A stretch of DNA of 54,626 nucleotides from Pseudomonadales bacterium (GTDB taxonomy: Bacteria; Pseudomonadota; Gammaproteobacteria; Pseudomonadales; UBA7434). How positions within the stretch are numbered: position 1 is the first letter of the stretch; each line of letters opens with the position of its first letter. A model generated the notes under the pieces. The model worked only from the letters and a program-made list of their open reading frames with translations, was not told the origin of the DNA and made no database searches. The translations under genes and the position numbers were made by a program. Shown here in pieces: positions 36,955 to 48,700 of the stretch. Location of the stretch: positions 1-54,626 of the forward strand of contig JAOIUY010000014.1 in assembly GCA_028223755.1 (NCBI GenBank), given 5' to 3'.

Positions 36955-38729
36955 TGAGCACGCAAATGCTTACCTACTTATTTGTCGGCCTTTCTTTCGC
37001 GCTTTATATTGGTATTGCCATTTGGTCGCGAGCCGGATCTACCAAAGATTTTTATGTCGCTGGTGGCGGAGTTCATCCGGTTGTTAATGGTATGGCCACA
37101 GCTGCGGATTGGATGAGCGCGGCTTCGTTTATCTCTATGGCGGGTATTATCTCTTTTATCGGCCGTGATGGCTCTGTTTACTTATTAGGTTGGACCGGCG
37201 GTTATGTTTTACTGGCACTGCTTTTAGCGCCTTATTTGCGTAAGTTTGGCCGTTTTACTGTGCCTGATTTTATCGGTGAACGTTATTACTCAAAAACCGC
37301 ACGTATTGTTGCTGTGGTCTGTTTAATCTTTGTTTCGTTTACCTATGTCGCTGGCCAAATGCGTGGTGTTGGCATTGTCTTTTCACGCTTTTTAGAAGTT
37401 GAAGTGAATACCGGCGTTATTATTGGTATGGCGGTTGTCTTTATGTATGCCGTGCTTGGTGGCATGAAAGGTATTACTTATACGCAAGTGGCGCAGTACT
37501 GTGTTTTGATTTTTGCCTATATGGTTCCCGCTGTTTTTATCTCGATTATGATTACCGGTAATCCGATTCCACAATTGGGTTTTGGTGCCGAAGTAAATGA
37601 TGGTTCAGGGCTGTCGGTGCTTGAGAAGTTGGATGGCGTATTAATGGATATGGGCTTTAGTGCCTATACCGAAGGCAGTAAATCGACCATTGATGTGCTT
37701 GCGATTACTGCGGCACTGATGTTTGGTACGGCTGGCTTGCCGCATGTGTTAGTCCGTTTTTTTACCGTGCCAAAAGTTTCTGATGCGCGTCGTTCAGCCG
37801 GTTATGCGCTGGCCTTTATTGCTATTCTTTATACTACAGCGCCTGCTGTTGCTTCCTTTGCACGCTTAAACTTAGTTGATACCGTTCACGACACCGCATA
37901 TGAAGACGCGCCTGAGTGGTTTGGTAATTGGGAGGCGACAGGGTTAGTTGCTTGGCAAGATAAAAATAATGATGGCGTGATGCAGTACGGTGCTGGTGCG
38001 GCACTGTCACCAACTAAGCCTGTATTTACTGATCAAAAGGGCAGTTATGGCCAGCGTGAGTTAAGCAATCAGCCGACTGACTCTGTCAATGAAGTCTATA
38101 TTGATCGCGATATTATGGTGTTGGCGAATCCAGAAATTGCTAATTTACCCGGCTGGGTAATAGCGTTAGTTGCCGCCGGAGGGGTTGCCGCAGCGCTATC
38201 AACAGCAGCAGGCTTACTGTTAGTGATTTCCAGTTCAATATCACACGATTTACTCAAGCAAACCTTAATGCCGAGTATCACGGATAAGCAAGAGCTGTTA
38301 TTTGCTCGGCTTGCCGCCGCGGTGGCGGTTTGTGTCGCCGGTCTTTTTGGTATTTACCCACCGGCTTTTGTCGCACAGGTGGTTGCCTTCGCTTTTGGTC
38401 TGGCGGCGGCCTCGCTGTTTCCAGCGATACTGCTTGGCATTTTTAGCAAGCGGATTAATAAAGAGGGCGCTATAGCCGGAATGTTAGTGGGCTTAGTGTT
38501 TACCTTTAGTTATATCGTGTTCTTTAAGTTTTATGCCCCCGAGCTCAATAATGCTGAGTTTTGGCTGCTAGGCATTTCGCCTGAAGGTATTGGCTTTATT
38601 GGTATGCTACTCAATATTGCGACAGCCTGTGCCCTGAGTAAGGTGACTGCGCCGCCACCATTACTCGTTCAGGATTTAGTTGACGATATTCGTATTCCTA
38701 GCGGAGCTGGTATAGCGCATAACCATTAA
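36954..38729 (+). CDS. Sodium:solute symporter (SSS family, VC2705-type, acetate permease-like)
   Basis: A large inner-membrane symporter with about thirteen hydrophobic segments. GSTKDFYVAGGGVHPVVNGMATAADWMSAASFISMAG matches the ActP-like branch, GRFTVPDFIGERYY follows, and a periplasmic insert of about 100 residues near 300-390 is typical of the VC2705 group. The substrate is probably a small organic acid such as acetate. Being divergent from the sodium-exporting oadGAB suggests that the sodium gradient made by decarboxylase feeds uptake. The following 38730-39024 stretch contains only a weak 28-codon frame at 38756. Confidence 0.9.
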   Translation: MSTQMLTYLFVGLSFALYIGIAIWSRAGSTKDFYVAGGGVHPVVNGMATAADWMSAASFISMAGIISFIGRDGSVYLLGWTGGYVLLALLLAPYLRKFGRFTVPDFIGERYYSKTARIVAVVCLIFVSFTYVAGQMRGVGIVFSRFLEVEVNTGVIIGMAVVFMYAVLGGMKGITYTQVAQYCVLIFAYMVPAVFISIMITGNPIPQLGFGAEVNDGSGLSVLEKLDGVLMDMGFSAYTEGSKSTIDVLAITAALMFGTAGLPHVLVRFFTVPKVSDARRSAGYALAFIAILYTTAPAVASFARLNLVDTVHDTAYEDAPEWFGNWEATGLVAWQDKNNDGVMQYGAGAALSPTKPVFTDQKGSYGQRELSNQPTDSVNEVYIDRDIMVLANPEIANLPGWVIALVAAGGVAAALSTAAGLLLVISSSISHDLLKQTLMPSITDKQELLFARLAAAVAVCVAGLFGIYPPAFVAQVVAFAFGLAAASLFPAILLGIFSKRINKEGAIAGMLVGLVFTFSYIVFFKFYAPELNNAEFWLLGISPEGIGFIGMLLNIATACALSKVTAPPPLLVQDLVDDIRIPSGAGIAHNH

Positions 38730-39024
38730 TAATTAATCGTGACGAGCTGACGTTTATGCGCTTTTATAGGCGGTTTTATGATTTGCATCAAGTGCTTACA
38801 GGCGAGTTTGTTAATGACTTTAAGGCGCGTATTTTAAGCTAGTTTTCACAGTTGTATCTTCAAGTTTTGTCGGGTAGTATCCCGCCGAATTTCGATGCCT
38901 GACCCTCCTAACACATTTCCAATGTCTTATTGCTTGAGCCTGGTATCAAAAGCACTTAAGCGTGTCTGTAAAAGCGCACGTATAAAAAACAATCCAATCA
39001 AAATTTACCAAGGTAATGTATTAA

Positions 39025-39912
39025 ATGTCTAAGAGAGACGGCAAAATATTGTCCCTTTCAGGGATGGATGTGTCCACTGTAAACGAAGGACAGTTGAACG
39101 ACTATTTTCAAGCCAACCCAGAAAAAGGTATGCATGGCATCGGTTTTAGCGCTTATGAAGAAGGCCAGAAACCCGGTGATGAGTTGAGTTTAGAGCAAGT
39201 ACAGCGAAGAATGACGATTATTAAGCCCTATGTGCAGTGGGTGCGTTCTTTTTCATGTATTCAAGGGAATGAGTTGATTCCTATGGTTGCTAGACAACAG
39301 GGTCTAAAGACCCTTGTTGGTGCATGGTTAGGTGATGACTTAGAAAAAAATGAGCAAGAGATTGAAGCGCTTATTAAGCTCGCCAAAGATGGCTATGTTG
39401 ATGTTGCCGCAGTCGGCAATGAAGTCATGTACCGTGAAGATCTAACGGAAGAGCAATTGCTTGACTATATCCGTCGTTTTAAAGCGGCTGTTCCCGATGT
39501 TCCGGTGGGTTATGTCGATGCATATTATGAATTTGAAGATCGTCCAGCCATTACTGAGTTGTGCGATGTTATACTCGCTAACTGTTATCCTTTCTGGGAA
39601 GGTTGCTCAATTGAGTATTCACTGCTATACATGAAGGATATGTATCGCAGAACTGAGAAAGTGGCGGCAGGTAAGAAGGTTATTATCACTGAAACAGGTT
39701 GGCCTAATAAAGGACAAACTTTTTATGGTGCGGTGCCTTCACAAGAGAATGCCATTCGCTATTTTCTCAATACCCAACATTGGGCACAAACTGATGAGAT
39801 TGATATTTTTTACTTCTCTTCGTTTGATGAATCATGGAAGGTAGGTGCCGAAGGTGACGTTGGCGCTTATTGGGGGTTGTGGGATAAAGACGAGAAACTC
39901 AAATACGTGTAA
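39025..39912 (+). CDS. Glycoside hydrolase family 17 protein (beta-1,3-glucan active), no signal peptide
   Basis: A TIM-barrel enzyme. The acid/base Glu lies in AAVGNEVMYR (Glu133) and the nucleophile in IITETGWPNKG (Glu223). ANCYPFWEG and FSSFDESWK complete the GH17 pattern. GH17 enzymes hydrolyse or transfer beta-1,3-glucan chains. The N-terminus MSKRDGKILSLSGMD has no signal peptide, so it is predicted to be cytosolic, unlike most GH17. The next gene is a diverged paralogue starting 10 bases later. Confidence 0.85.
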   Translation: MSKRDGKILSLSGMDVSTVNEGQLNDYFQANPEKGMHGIGFSAYEEGQKPGDELSLEQVQRRMTIIKPYVQWVRSFSCIQGNELIPMVARQQGLKTLVGAWLGDDLEKNEQEIEALIKLAKDGYVDVAAVGNEVMYREDLTEEQLLDYIRRFKAAVPDVPVGYVDAYYEFEDRPAITELCDVILANCYPFWEGCSIEYSLLYMKDMYRRTEKVAAGKKVIITETGWPNKGQTFYGAVPSQENAIRYFLNTQHWAQTDEIDIFYFSSFDESWKVGAEGDVGAYWGLWDKDEKLKYV

Positions 39913-39922
39913 AATAAAAACT

Positions 39923-40873
39923 ATGAATAATAAGAATCCATTACCTTCTACTGTTTTGCCTTTTGCTAAAGCGATTTGCTATTCAGGTTATCGCGATGGA
40001 CAGAGTCCTGAAACTGATGCGCTGCCTTCTTATGAAGAAGTTAAGCAAGATTTACTGATTTTAAAAGGTGAGTGGCAGTCGCTTCGCTTGTATGCAAGTG
40101 ACGCGCATTCAGAAACAGTATTGGATGTTATTCATAAAGAGAATATGCCCTTTGACGTTATGCTGGGCGCTTATATTACCGCTGAGTTAAGCAACCCTGA
40201 ATGTCCTTGGGGCGCTGAATATTCGGCAGAAGAGCTAGAAAAAAATAAAGCGCATAACCAAGCAGAGATCACTAAGTTAATAAACTTGGCTAATACTTAT
40301 AAAGATATTGTGAGTTCAGTATCTATAGGTAATGAAGCTTCGGTAAGCTGGACCGACCATTTGGTACCGGTAGATAGTTTGGTTAATTATGCAGTGCAGC
40401 TTAAATCATCAGTTAGTCAGCCAGTCACTTTTTGTGAAAACTATGTGCCGTGGTTAGACAAGTTAAAACCGCTAGTTGATGAGATCGATTTTATTTCTAT
40501 TCATACTTATCCTGTGTGGGAATATAAAAGTATTCAAGAAGGCTTGGCTTACACCATTGATAATTACAACGCTGTGGCCGAGGCGTATCCGGGTGTTCAA
40601 GTAGTTATTACTGAGGCGGGTTGGGCGACTAAGTCAAACGGTCTAGGTATTGATGTCGATAAAGTGAATGAAGTTTATCAAAAGCAATATTTCCAGCAGT
40701 TAATGGATTGGGCCGAGCAAGAGCAAGTATTAATTTATTTTTTTGAAGCCTTTGATGAAAACTGGAAAGGTTCATGTGACCCACTAGAGCCTGAAAAGCA
40801 CTGGGGCTTATACAAAACAGACAGAACCCCCAAGCTGGCTATGTCTGATAGTATGCAGCGACAAGCTAGATAG
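39923..40873 (+). CDS. Second glycoside hydrolase family 17 protein, no signal peptide
   Basis: I start at ATG 39923; the upstream ATG at 39845 lies inside the preceding gene and its extension reads as that gene's other frame. The acid/base Glu is in SIGNEASVSW (Glu138), the nucleophile in VVITEAGWATKSNG (Glu231), with ISIHTYPVWE and FFEAFDENWK in the same order as the previous gene. It has no signal peptide. A ribosome site is poor, so translational coupling to the first GH17 gene is likely. The pair may act on a glucan inside the cell, such as imported laminarin oligomers or an endogenous glucan. Confidence 0.84.
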   Translation: MNNKNPLPSTVLPFAKAICYSGYRDGQSPETDALPSYEEVKQDLLILKGEWQSLRLYASDAHSETVLDVIHKENMPFDVMLGAYITAELSNPECPWGAEYSAEELEKNKAHNQAEITKLINLANTYKDIVSSVSIGNEASVSWTDHLVPVDSLVNYAVQLKSSVSQPVTFCENYVPWLDKLKPLVDEIDFISIHTYPVWEYKSIQEGLAYTIDNYNAVAEAYPGVQVVITEAGWATKSNGLGIDVDKVNEVYQKQYFQQLMDWAEQEQVLIYFFEAFDENWKGSCDPLEPEKHWGLYKTDRTPKLAMSDSMQRQAR

Positions 40874-40883
40874 TTTTATACCG

Positions 40884-42347
40884 TTATTGCCGAACATGCC
40901 GGCGCAAAATGCGCTGGCTCTCTTGTTTCACCAGCGGGCGATTTCGGTACTCCCACAGTAGTTCACGGGCATTTCTGCCGGTTTCTTCAATGTTAACAAT
41001 CGGCGCTGGGTACTCTCGACCTAGTTGAAAGTCAAACATCTGTTCTTCCATTTGAGTCATTAACCACGGTTGATGCACTAACGTATGAGGCAGTGGTTTT
41101 AGTTCAGGTAACCACTGTAGAATAAATTCTGCATCAGGATCTTTTTCTTCTGCTTGTTTAGTGGGATTGTAAATACGAATAGTGTGAATACCGACGACAC
41201 CGGCTTGCATTTGAAACTGCGGATAGTGAATACCGGGTTCAAAATCGAGAAATTGCCGCGCTAAATACTCAACGCCTAAACGCCAGTCGACTGATAAATG
41301 GTGGCATAAAAAACTGACCAACATAGCGCGTGAACGAAAGTTGATATAACCGGTTTTTTTTAGGCAGCGCATAGACGCATCAATTAATGGATAGCCAGTT
41401 TTCCCATCTTGCCATGCTTTTAAATGGGCAATAGATTCCGCTGAATCTCCATCGTGATAGGGAAAGTCAAAATAAGCGCGGTTGATCGGTCGCCATTCCA
41501 TATCTGATTCGTTATCAAATTTTTGCATAAAGTGGCAGTGCCAATGCAGGCGAGATGCGAGCGCGACAAGACTTCTGCGCCAGCCGGGTTTTTTCCAATG
41601 TTGAAGCAGTGTCTGATACATTTCTCGCAGGCTGATATTGCCCCAAGCTAAATAGGGCGATAGTCGTGAGCAGTATTTTCGACTATTGAGTGGGCTTGAG
41701 ATATTCCAATAGTAATCAATACCGCGTTTCTCATGAAAGTCATTCAACGTATTCCAAGCTTGCTCAGAACCGCCTTGTTGAAATTCGGTATCGATAACTT
41801 GCCAGTCTTTGATTAATGCTGATGGCGGCAAAAAGCTAGGCTCAAGTGTTAGGTCGCACCAGTTAATTTGGTTAAGGTCAGTCTCTGCCAAAGGTGCGCG
41901 CATGACCGCCTTCCAGCGTTTATCCCAATCACGCCTATTTTTAGCGCCGCGAATCACTGCGCCTTGCTGGAATTCATCCCATTGAATACGGCGCCCTTGC
42001 GTCCATTGAGTGATGGCTTGGTCACGTTTATAGGTAGCAGCGATGCCCACTTCTTGATGACTATAAATGGATGCGATGCCATGTTCTGTATGCAGGCTAT
42101 CAAGTACCGATACCGCTTCTCCGTAGGCGATATGCAGCTTGCCATTCACTGTATTCAGTTGTTGTTGTATGTCTTGAAGTGACTGCCAAATAAAGCGCCA
42201 GTGACGAATATCGTAGTGTGGATCGTTGATTAAGCTAGGCTCAATAATATACAGCAGCATTAAATTGTTAGATTGCTGACTAGCCTGTAATAGTGGGGGG
42301 TGGTCGCTTAAGCGTAAGTCCCGTTTAAGCCAAACAATGTCGATCAT
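40884..42347 (-). CDS. Photolyase/cryptochrome family protein
   Basis: The N-terminal Rossmann antenna domain ([15 protein letters not shown]) and the C-terminal FAD domain are complete. The latter shows the [29 protein letters not shown] segment, [28 protein letters not shown] and the late [11 protein letters not shown], where cyclobutane photolyases usually have W.R(I/M).NP. It could repair pyrimidine dimers in blue light or act as a photoreceptor; sequence alone does not settle it. It overlaps the upstream DASH-type gene by four bases, so the two form an operon. Confidence 0.86.
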   Translation of the reverse strand: MIDIVWLKRDLRLSDHPPLLQASQQSNNLMLLYIIEPSLINDPHYDIRHWRFIWQSLQDIQQQLNTVNGKLHIAYGEAVSVLDSLHTEHGIASIYSHQEVGIAATYKRDQAITQWTQGRRIQWDEFQQGAVIRGAKNRRDWDKRWKAVMRAPLAETDLNQINWCDLTLEPSFLPPSALIKDWQVIDTEFQQGGSEQAWNTLNDFHEKRGIDYYWNISSPLNSRKYCSRLSPYLAWGNISLREMYQTLLQHWKKPGWRRSLVALASRLHWHCHFMQKFDNESDMEWRPINRAYFDFPYHDGDSAESIAHLKAWQDGKTGYPLIDASMRCLKKTGYINFRSRAMLVSFLCHHLSVDWRLGVEYLARQFLDFEPGIHYPQFQMQAGVVGIHTIRIYNPTKQAEEKDPDAEFILQWLPELKPLPHTLVHQPWLMTQMEEQMFDFQLGREYPAPIVNIEETGRNARELLWEYRNRPLVKQESQRILRRHVRQ

Positions 42348-43837
42348 TTAATTGGCCAACCATTGGCATCAATATGGTCGATAATCGATTCGCTAGTATG
42401 AATGCTGGCATCACTGCCAAGCCAGTGTTGAATAAATTCACCTTTAGGGTCAAATCGCTGTTGCTGTTTAGTTAGGTCAAAGTGACGGCCATCTGCATGG
42501 ATACTTTTGGGATCCTTGCTGCGCGGGTCTGCACCTACGCCGGCAAGATACTGCCAGTTACCCCAATTGGCGGCAGGGTCGTAATCAATTAACTGGGTTT
42601 CAAAATAAGCTGCGCCATAACGCCAGTCGAGTTGTAGCTCGTTAACAAAGCAACTAGCGACAATTTGTCGACCACGGTTAGACATATAACCGGTTTTATT
42701 AAGCTGCGTCATACAAGCATTAACTAGTGGGTAGGGGGTGTTGGCATCGGTCCAGCATTTAAAGCGGTCTGGGTAAAAGCTTGATAGAGGGCGACGATTA
42801 TCAATGCCGGAAAAGCGAAATAATCTTTGTTGATAAATTAGCGCATACCAATAAAAGTATTCACGCCAGAGCAACTCGAAGAATATCCAATAGCTTGAAT
42901 CGCTGCGTTCGTGTTGACGTTCAAATTGATGCAGTGCGGCGATAACTTGCCGAGCGGATAAGCAGCCATCAGCTAGCCAAGCAGAAAATTTGGTGGAGTT
43001 TTCCCAGCCACTAAGTGCGTTGCGAACACTTTTATACTGGTGCGCCCGTTGGTCAGAGAAATAGTGGTTTAAATGCTCTAGGGCAGACTGTTCACCGCCA
43101 TAAAATATTCCTTTGTTCGTTTGACCATTATCTGTGGCATGCAGTTCAAGCGCATCATCAATATCACTAACCCAGTGTTCGGCTAATTGTGTGTAATTGC
43201 TTGGCGATAATGCGACAGGTTTAGGAAGTGTGTATTGATCGGTTAAGGGTTCATCAATAATAAAGTGTTGTTTTTTGATGGCGGTTTCAACAAAGCGACG
43301 AAACTTTGAAAAGCTAGGAATGAATTCCTGCGGCGCGAGATTGGCTTGCCGGTGTGCAATATCAATATTCGTTAGCTTACTAATATCGTGTTGGTTAATT
43401 AGGCTTAGGTTATCCAGTTCATGCCATTGAAGGGTTTGGCCGCTGGAAAGTTGATCGCTATTATCAAGCAGCCATTGCCATTGCTGCTGCTCGTCAAAAG
43501 CGGGGTGCAGACTTCTAAAAACATGTTCAACCTTATATTGTTTTATCAGTTTAGGTAATACGGTTAAGGGGTCGCCTGCAAAGATAAGCAGTTGTTGGCC
43601 TTCGCTTTCGAGTTGCTGTTTTAATTGCTTAAGACTTTGCGCTAAAAACTGCCGACGATGTTGCCCCATGCGGACTTGTTGATAGCGACCGGCTGTGAAC
43701 CATTGCGGCTCAATACAATAGACAACTAAAAGATGTTCCACCGTTTTGGATGCTTGGGCTAAGCAGTGGTTGTCATGACGGCGAAGATCATTGCCTAGCC
43801 AGTAAAGTCCAGTTTTTTGCATAGCTTGAATAACCAA
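42344..43837 (-). CDS. DASH-type cryptochrome
   Basis: [19 protein letters not shown] begins the antenna domain. The FAD domain carries ARQVIAAL, the [35 protein letters not shown] segment that is diagnostic of Cry-DASH, and [16 protein letters not shown] proteins repair dimers in single-stranded DNA and bind MTHF and FAD (family knowledge). Met6 is an alternative start. It is first in the two-gene photolyase operon. Its upstream region holds copy A of the three-copy element in opposite orientation. Confidence 0.9.
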   Translation of the reverse strand: MVIQAMQKTGLYWLGNDLRRHDNHCLAQASKTVEHLLVVYCIEPQWFTAGRYQQVRMGQHRRQFLAQSLKQLKQQLESEGQQLLIFAGDPLTVLPKLIKQYKVEHVFRSLHPAFDEQQQWQWLLDNSDQLSSGQTLQWHELDNLSLINQHDISKLTNIDIAHRQANLAPQEFIPSFSKFRRFVETAIKKQHFIIDEPLTDQYTLPKPVALSPSNYTQLAEHWVSDIDDALELHATDNGQTNKGIFYGGEQSALEHLNHYFSDQRAHQYKSVRNALSGWENSTKFSAWLADGCLSARQVIAALHQFERQHERSDSSYWIFFELLWREYFYWYALIYQQRLFRFSGIDNRRPLSSFYPDRFKCWTDANTPYPLVNACMTQLNKTGYMSNRGRQIVASCFVNELQLDWRYGAAYFETQLIDYDPAANWGNWQYLAGVGADPRSKDPKSIHADGRHFDLTKQQQRFDPKGEFIQHWLGSDASIHTSESIIDHIDANGWPIK

Positions 43838-43920
43838 TGGTGGTGTCTCTGAATTATATTAAATATAACTATTTAATACGTTTAAAATTTATTTCAGACC
43901 ACTTTATAAAGTCCTGATGC

Positions 43921-43984
43921 TGATACACATTGATACATAACAATAGGCTAAAGGGATACTTTCATGACGATTTTCTTTTATAGT
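43921..43984 (+). promoter_or_regulatory. Copy A of a three-copy promoter-like element, upstream of DUF1501 copy 2
   Basis: TGATACA at 43921-43927 and again at 43931-43937 (exact direct repeat, period 10). Then 17 bases, and GATA at 43955-43958 preceded by AAGG. The bases after it (ATGAC.ATT.TCTTTTA.AGT, 43964-43984) match copy B in 18 of 21 positions. The rest of 43838-44206 shows no gene other than a 17-codon frame at 43964 (MTIFFYSYLQNQLLFHE). The element may also lie in the promoter of the divergent cryptochrome gene. Confidence 0.6.
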
Positions 43985-44206
43985 TATCTCCAAAATCAGC
44001 TGTTGTTTCATGAATAAAACGATATTTAAAATGTGGCTGGATTTTTTATTGCAAGGTTGCTTTCTAACGCATTGATATTGCTGCGTTATTATTAATCACA
44101 CTAAGCAGTAGCTTTGCTGTAATTGTTTGTTTAATGGGCGTTTGATATATTCAAATGGTCAAAAAAAACCTAAAAAGTGATTAAAAATAAAAAAAGGCTT
44201 TACCCA

Positions 44207-45703
44207 ATGACAATAAACAGAGCCTCACAAAAAATCTTTAAAAAGACTTCAAAGTTAAAGGGTTTATCTCGCCGTGATTTTATCAAGCAAACATCTTGCT
44301 TGGGGTCTGCTGCTGCTATTCAATCCTTAGGTTTGGCAGGTCTATTGGGCGCATCAAAAAGTTTAGCCTCAGAAGATTATAAAGCGCTGGTGTTTATATT
44401 TTTAGATGGAGGCAATGATTCCTTTAACATGTTGGTGCCACGAGGTGCTGGTCAGTTACGTGATGATTATGAGGCAGGACGGCGAGTGGTTGCTTTACCT
44501 GCTAATGATTTGCAGTCGATTAATTTAGCTGCGCCAGCCACTATTTATGGTGGCGAAAATTATAATGATTTTGGTTTACACCCTGCTTGCGGTCATATGG
44601 CCGATCTGTTTAACGATCAAGAGATGTCTATCATTTGTAATGTCGGTAATCTTTATGAGCCGACTTCTCGCGACCAATTTTTAAATGGCGGTAGCACATT
44701 GCCGCCACAGCTGTTTTCTCATGCCGATCAACAGCAGCAGTTTCAAAGCGAGCCAGCATTGCCTTTTCGATATGGGTGGGGTGGTCGTTTAGCCGAATTA
44801 ACTAATAGCTATAACACTTCGAATTTAGTTTCGCCATTAATATCTTTATCGGGTTTAAATGCCTTCCAAGTCAGTCGAGACAGTGTTTTAAATCCTTATG
44901 CACTAGGTGCTAATGGTGTCACGCCATTATGGAATTACAACGGCACTAGAAAAACGATGGTTGAAGACTCGATGGCATCGATTGATTCGTCTTCTCATTT
45001 AATGATGCAAAAACATCGCGATATATTTGATTCAGCAATTCAAGCTGAGTCGATTATTAACGGTGCTTTTGCCGAGGCTAGTAATACAGGTGTCGATTAC
45101 GATGCTATTTTTACAGCTGCTGGCGCGGGAAGCTCTCAAATTGGTGGCCGATTAAAGACCATAGCAAAAATGATAGCGGGTCGTTCATCTACTGGAAATA
45201 ACCGCCCGGTTTATTTTGTTAAGGTCACCGGATTTGATGCCCATCAAAATTTATTAGCTGACCACAGCATACTAATGGGTGAACTTAATGCTGCATTAAA
45301 GGGTTTTCGTGATGCGCTCACTCAACAAAATGACTTTGATAAAGTCCTTAGCTTTGTGGGTTCAGAATTTGGCCGCACATTAACGCCTAACGGTAATGAT
45401 GCATCCACTGGCACCGATCACGCTTGGGGCGGTCATGCCTTAGTTATGGGTGGCATGATTAATGGCGGTCAATTATTTGGTGAGCATCCCGATTTAAAAT
45501 TAAATCAAGGTTTAGATGCGAGTAATGGAAGAGGGCGATGGGTACCCACCACAGCAACTACTCAATGCGCATCGGTAATTGCACACTGGTTTGGTGTCAG
45601 TAAACCGGATCTACCCCAGTTATTTCCAACGGTAGCTAATTTTCCAGATCCTTTTCACAGTGATGCGAAGCTAGGGTTTATCAATCAAGGTGCTGGGGTA
45701 TGA
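44207..45703 (+). CDS. DUF1501 protein with twin-arginine-type signal (second copy)
   Basis: I start at ATG 44207, with AAGG about nine bases upstream; GTG at 44177 would add ten residues. A Tat-type signal SRRDFIKQTSCLGSAAAIQS leads to a 498-residue protein. Typical DUF1501 motifs are FIFLDGGNDSFNMLVP, the VKVTGFDAHQNLLADHSILM block, SFVGSEFGRTLTPNGNDAST and DHAWGGHALVMGG. It is longer than the first copy. It overlaps the following DUF1800 gene by four bases, in the reverse gene order from copy 1. Confidence 0.9.
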   Translation: MTINRASQKIFKKTSKLKGLSRRDFIKQTSCLGSAAAIQSLGLAGLLGASKSLASEDYKALVFIFLDGGNDSFNMLVPRGAGQLRDDYEAGRRVVALPANDLQSINLAAPATIYGGENYNDFGLHPACGHMADLFNDQEMSIICNVGNLYEPTSRDQFLNGGSTLPPQLFSHADQQQQFQSEPALPFRYGWGGRLAELTNSYNTSNLVSPLISLSGLNAFQVSRDSVLNPYALGANGVTPLWNYNGTRKTMVEDSMASIDSSSHLMMQKHRDIFDSAIQAESIINGAFAEASNTGVDYDAIFTAAGAGSSQIGGRLKTIAKMIAGRSSTGNNRPVYFVKVTGFDAHQNLLADHSILMGELNAALKGFRDALTQQNDFDKVLSFVGSEFGRTLTPNGNDASTGTDHAWGGHALVMGGMINGGQLFGEHPDLKLNQGLDASNGRGRWVPTTATTQCASVIAHWFGVSKPDLPQLFPTVANFPDPFHSDAKLGFINQGAGV

Positions 45704-48700
45704 ATATTCATATTCTTCGCTTGCTGCGCTTTAGTCTTGTTACTGTTGCCTTTTTAGCTAGTGCTTTTGCATTCGCTCAGCAGCAATTTAGCTATCGCGT
45801 TTTTCTTGATACCGATAACAACCTATCAAATATCAGTAGTAACGGTTGTAGCTATGATATTGGAACGATAGCAGCCCCTAACGATATTGATGGTTTTGAA
45901 TATCATCTTGAGTTAACCATGCTTGCGCCGGGTGAAATTGACCAATATGGGATAAGCGGCCAAATTATTTCTTGCGATAGTGGTAGCTGGCATTATGCGA
46001 ATGCAGAGGCCTTATCTAACGATATATGGCCTAGCGATATATGGACGACAACACTCAGCCAAACGCCAAACGAAGCCGATAGTATTGAAGCGTTTATTCC
46101 AAGTAGTGTGCTTGAGGGTGCTTATCAAGTTCGAGTCGTTTTTCAGGCTGAAAATCTTAGTAGTAATGAAGTTGATAGCTTGGAAGTCGATGCTGGCTCG
46201 CCGATTGTTTTCTATTTGGCGTCCACTGAGAATATTCCAATTTTACCAAACGCTGCGCTGCTTCTATTGCTGTTGGTTCTTGTCGTGGTTGCGGTAAAAG
46301 CCAAACAGCTACGCAATTCTATTTCTGGTTTCATTATTGTTGTCGGTTTAAGCGGCACGCTGTATATGAACAATGTTGATGGTGAATTAAATAACCATTG
46401 CAGCCTGTGGGGTTGGTGTATTGATTGGAGTGGCGAGCTGCCTATTGCGTCTGACGCTATTGGTGATACGGCGGATACTGCCGTCGATTTACATAATGTA
46501 TATATGGCAGAAACGAATGATGGTGATCTTGCTGTTCGTATTGATGTCGGTGATGTCACTAACGCCTGTCTGTCTTTATCACCCTGTGATAGCAATGCTT
46601 CATGCAGCAATGAGCCAACAGGTTATAGCTGTACTTGTAATCAAGATTTTTCTGGCGATGGCAGTTTTTGTGCTTACACACCCAATGGTGATGATGATGG
46701 CGACTTGATTGATCAGTTAGTTGATAACTGTCCCACAGTGCCTAACCCGTTACAGTCAGACCTTGATGCTGATGGCGTTGGTGATTTGTGTGATGCAACG
46801 CCTAACCCTTTTGTGTCTATTAATTCAATCACTAGTCTCGCTATAGAAAAAAGTCAGCAGGCGGCACAGTTTTCGATTGATAGAACTGCAGGTACTGCAG
46901 AGCTAACCGTTAATTTTAATCTTAGTGGTAACCCTAACCCCGTCAAAGGTTCGGCATCAGCAAATGATTACCAATTAGTTTACGCCGATGGCAGTTCAGT
47001 AGGGCAGTCATTGACGCTGCTCGAAAATCAGAGCACGCGACTGGTTTACTTACAACCGGTCGATGATGTATTGCACGAAGTGCCAGAGATGGTAAGGCTT
47101 ACATTAGCTAATGGTGTCGGTTACGCGTTAAGTGTCACTCAGAGCAATACGGCTAGCTTAATGATTGCCGATGCGAGTAATGACAGTGCCAATGCGAAAG
47201 TATTCTTTGGTGTTTTCGCGCCACAAGATAATGCGGTTACGTCTGGTTCGGGCGTGTTAAGCCTAATTGTTGATGGCGATAATGATAATGCCTTATTGAA
47301 TTATAACTTTTCCAATTTAAGTGCCGAGCAAACGGATCAACATATTCATTTATCACCATCGGGTACGGTTATTAAAGATGTCAATGCCTATGGTAGCGTT
47401 TATGACTTTCAATGGGACTTAGCGCCGGGTGGTATTTTCACCACCGAGCAAGCCATGCTTGATGCTTTGTATAGCGGTCAGTTTTACATCAATATTCATA
47501 CGGCAAATTATCCAGCTGGTGAGATTTCAGCGAGCTTTATTTATAACGAAGCGATTGAGCCGCCCGAAGAAACCGAGTTAACTGCCGAAGATGTTGATAG
47601 AGATATTATTCGCTTTTTAACGCAGGCGACATTTGGTGCTACGCCAGAGCAATACACAGCGCTACGCAGCCAGATTGCAACTGATGGTAGCAATCGATTA
47701 CAAGTCTACAGCGATTGGATTGATGAGCAGATAGCTTTACCTCAAACCAGTATGTATGACTTAATGGAGAGTAGTATTCCATTATTTTCTTTTGGTGATA
47801 CGCCTTCAAATATGTATGGTTTATCTGAGCCAACCTACCATATACGTCGCGATGCGTTTTGGCCTATGGCTGTGTACGGCAAAGATCAACTACGACAGCG
47901 AATGGCATTTGCCCTGAGTCAAATTTTAGTGATTAGTGATTCGCAAGCGACAATTCGCAAAGGGCATCGAGGCACTGCGAATTATTGGGATCACCTTGCC
48001 AGTCATGCTTTTGGTTTTTACAACGATGCATTACACGATACAACCTTGCATCCTATTATGGGCACTTGGCTGAGTCATTTACGCAATAAAAAACCCGACT
48101 CAGTTGTTGGCTCTTACCCTGACGAAAACTACGCGCGCGAAGTCATGCAGTTGTTTAGTTTTGGTCTGGTTCATCGTGAGAAAAACGGCAATATCATTTT
48201 AGGCGAAGATAACTTACCGAAAGCGACTTATGATAATGATGTTATCCGCGATATGGCCAGAGTATTTACGGGCCTTGGGTTTAGTTACATAACTCAAAAT
48301 GGCGTTAAAACCGTGAATAATTATTATGAGCGCGGTGATCAGGCTTATAACCAGCAGCATCGTTGGACCAACCCAATGAAGTTTTTTGTTCAATGGCATG
48401 ACTATGATGCAAAGACTTTATTTACAGATAATGACATCCCTATTGTTATTGACGCGGCAACCAGTCAATCAACAAGTACGGCTGATACAGAGTTGAGGTT
48501 TGTTATTGATGCGCTAGTGAGTCATCAAACCACCGCGCCTTTTATTAGTCGCCTGTTGATACAGCGTTTTGTCACCTCTAATCCGAGCCCTAATTATATT
48601 GAGCGAGTGGCTAATGCTTTTGGTAGCAGTGGTGATTTAACAGCGGTAATGAAAACTATTTTATTAGACCCAGAAGCGCGCAATCCGAATGTGCTTAACT

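Noticed and set aside
38756-38842. 28-codon frame after the sodium/solute symporter
   Set aside because: No clear ribosome site or family resemblance; too short to support.
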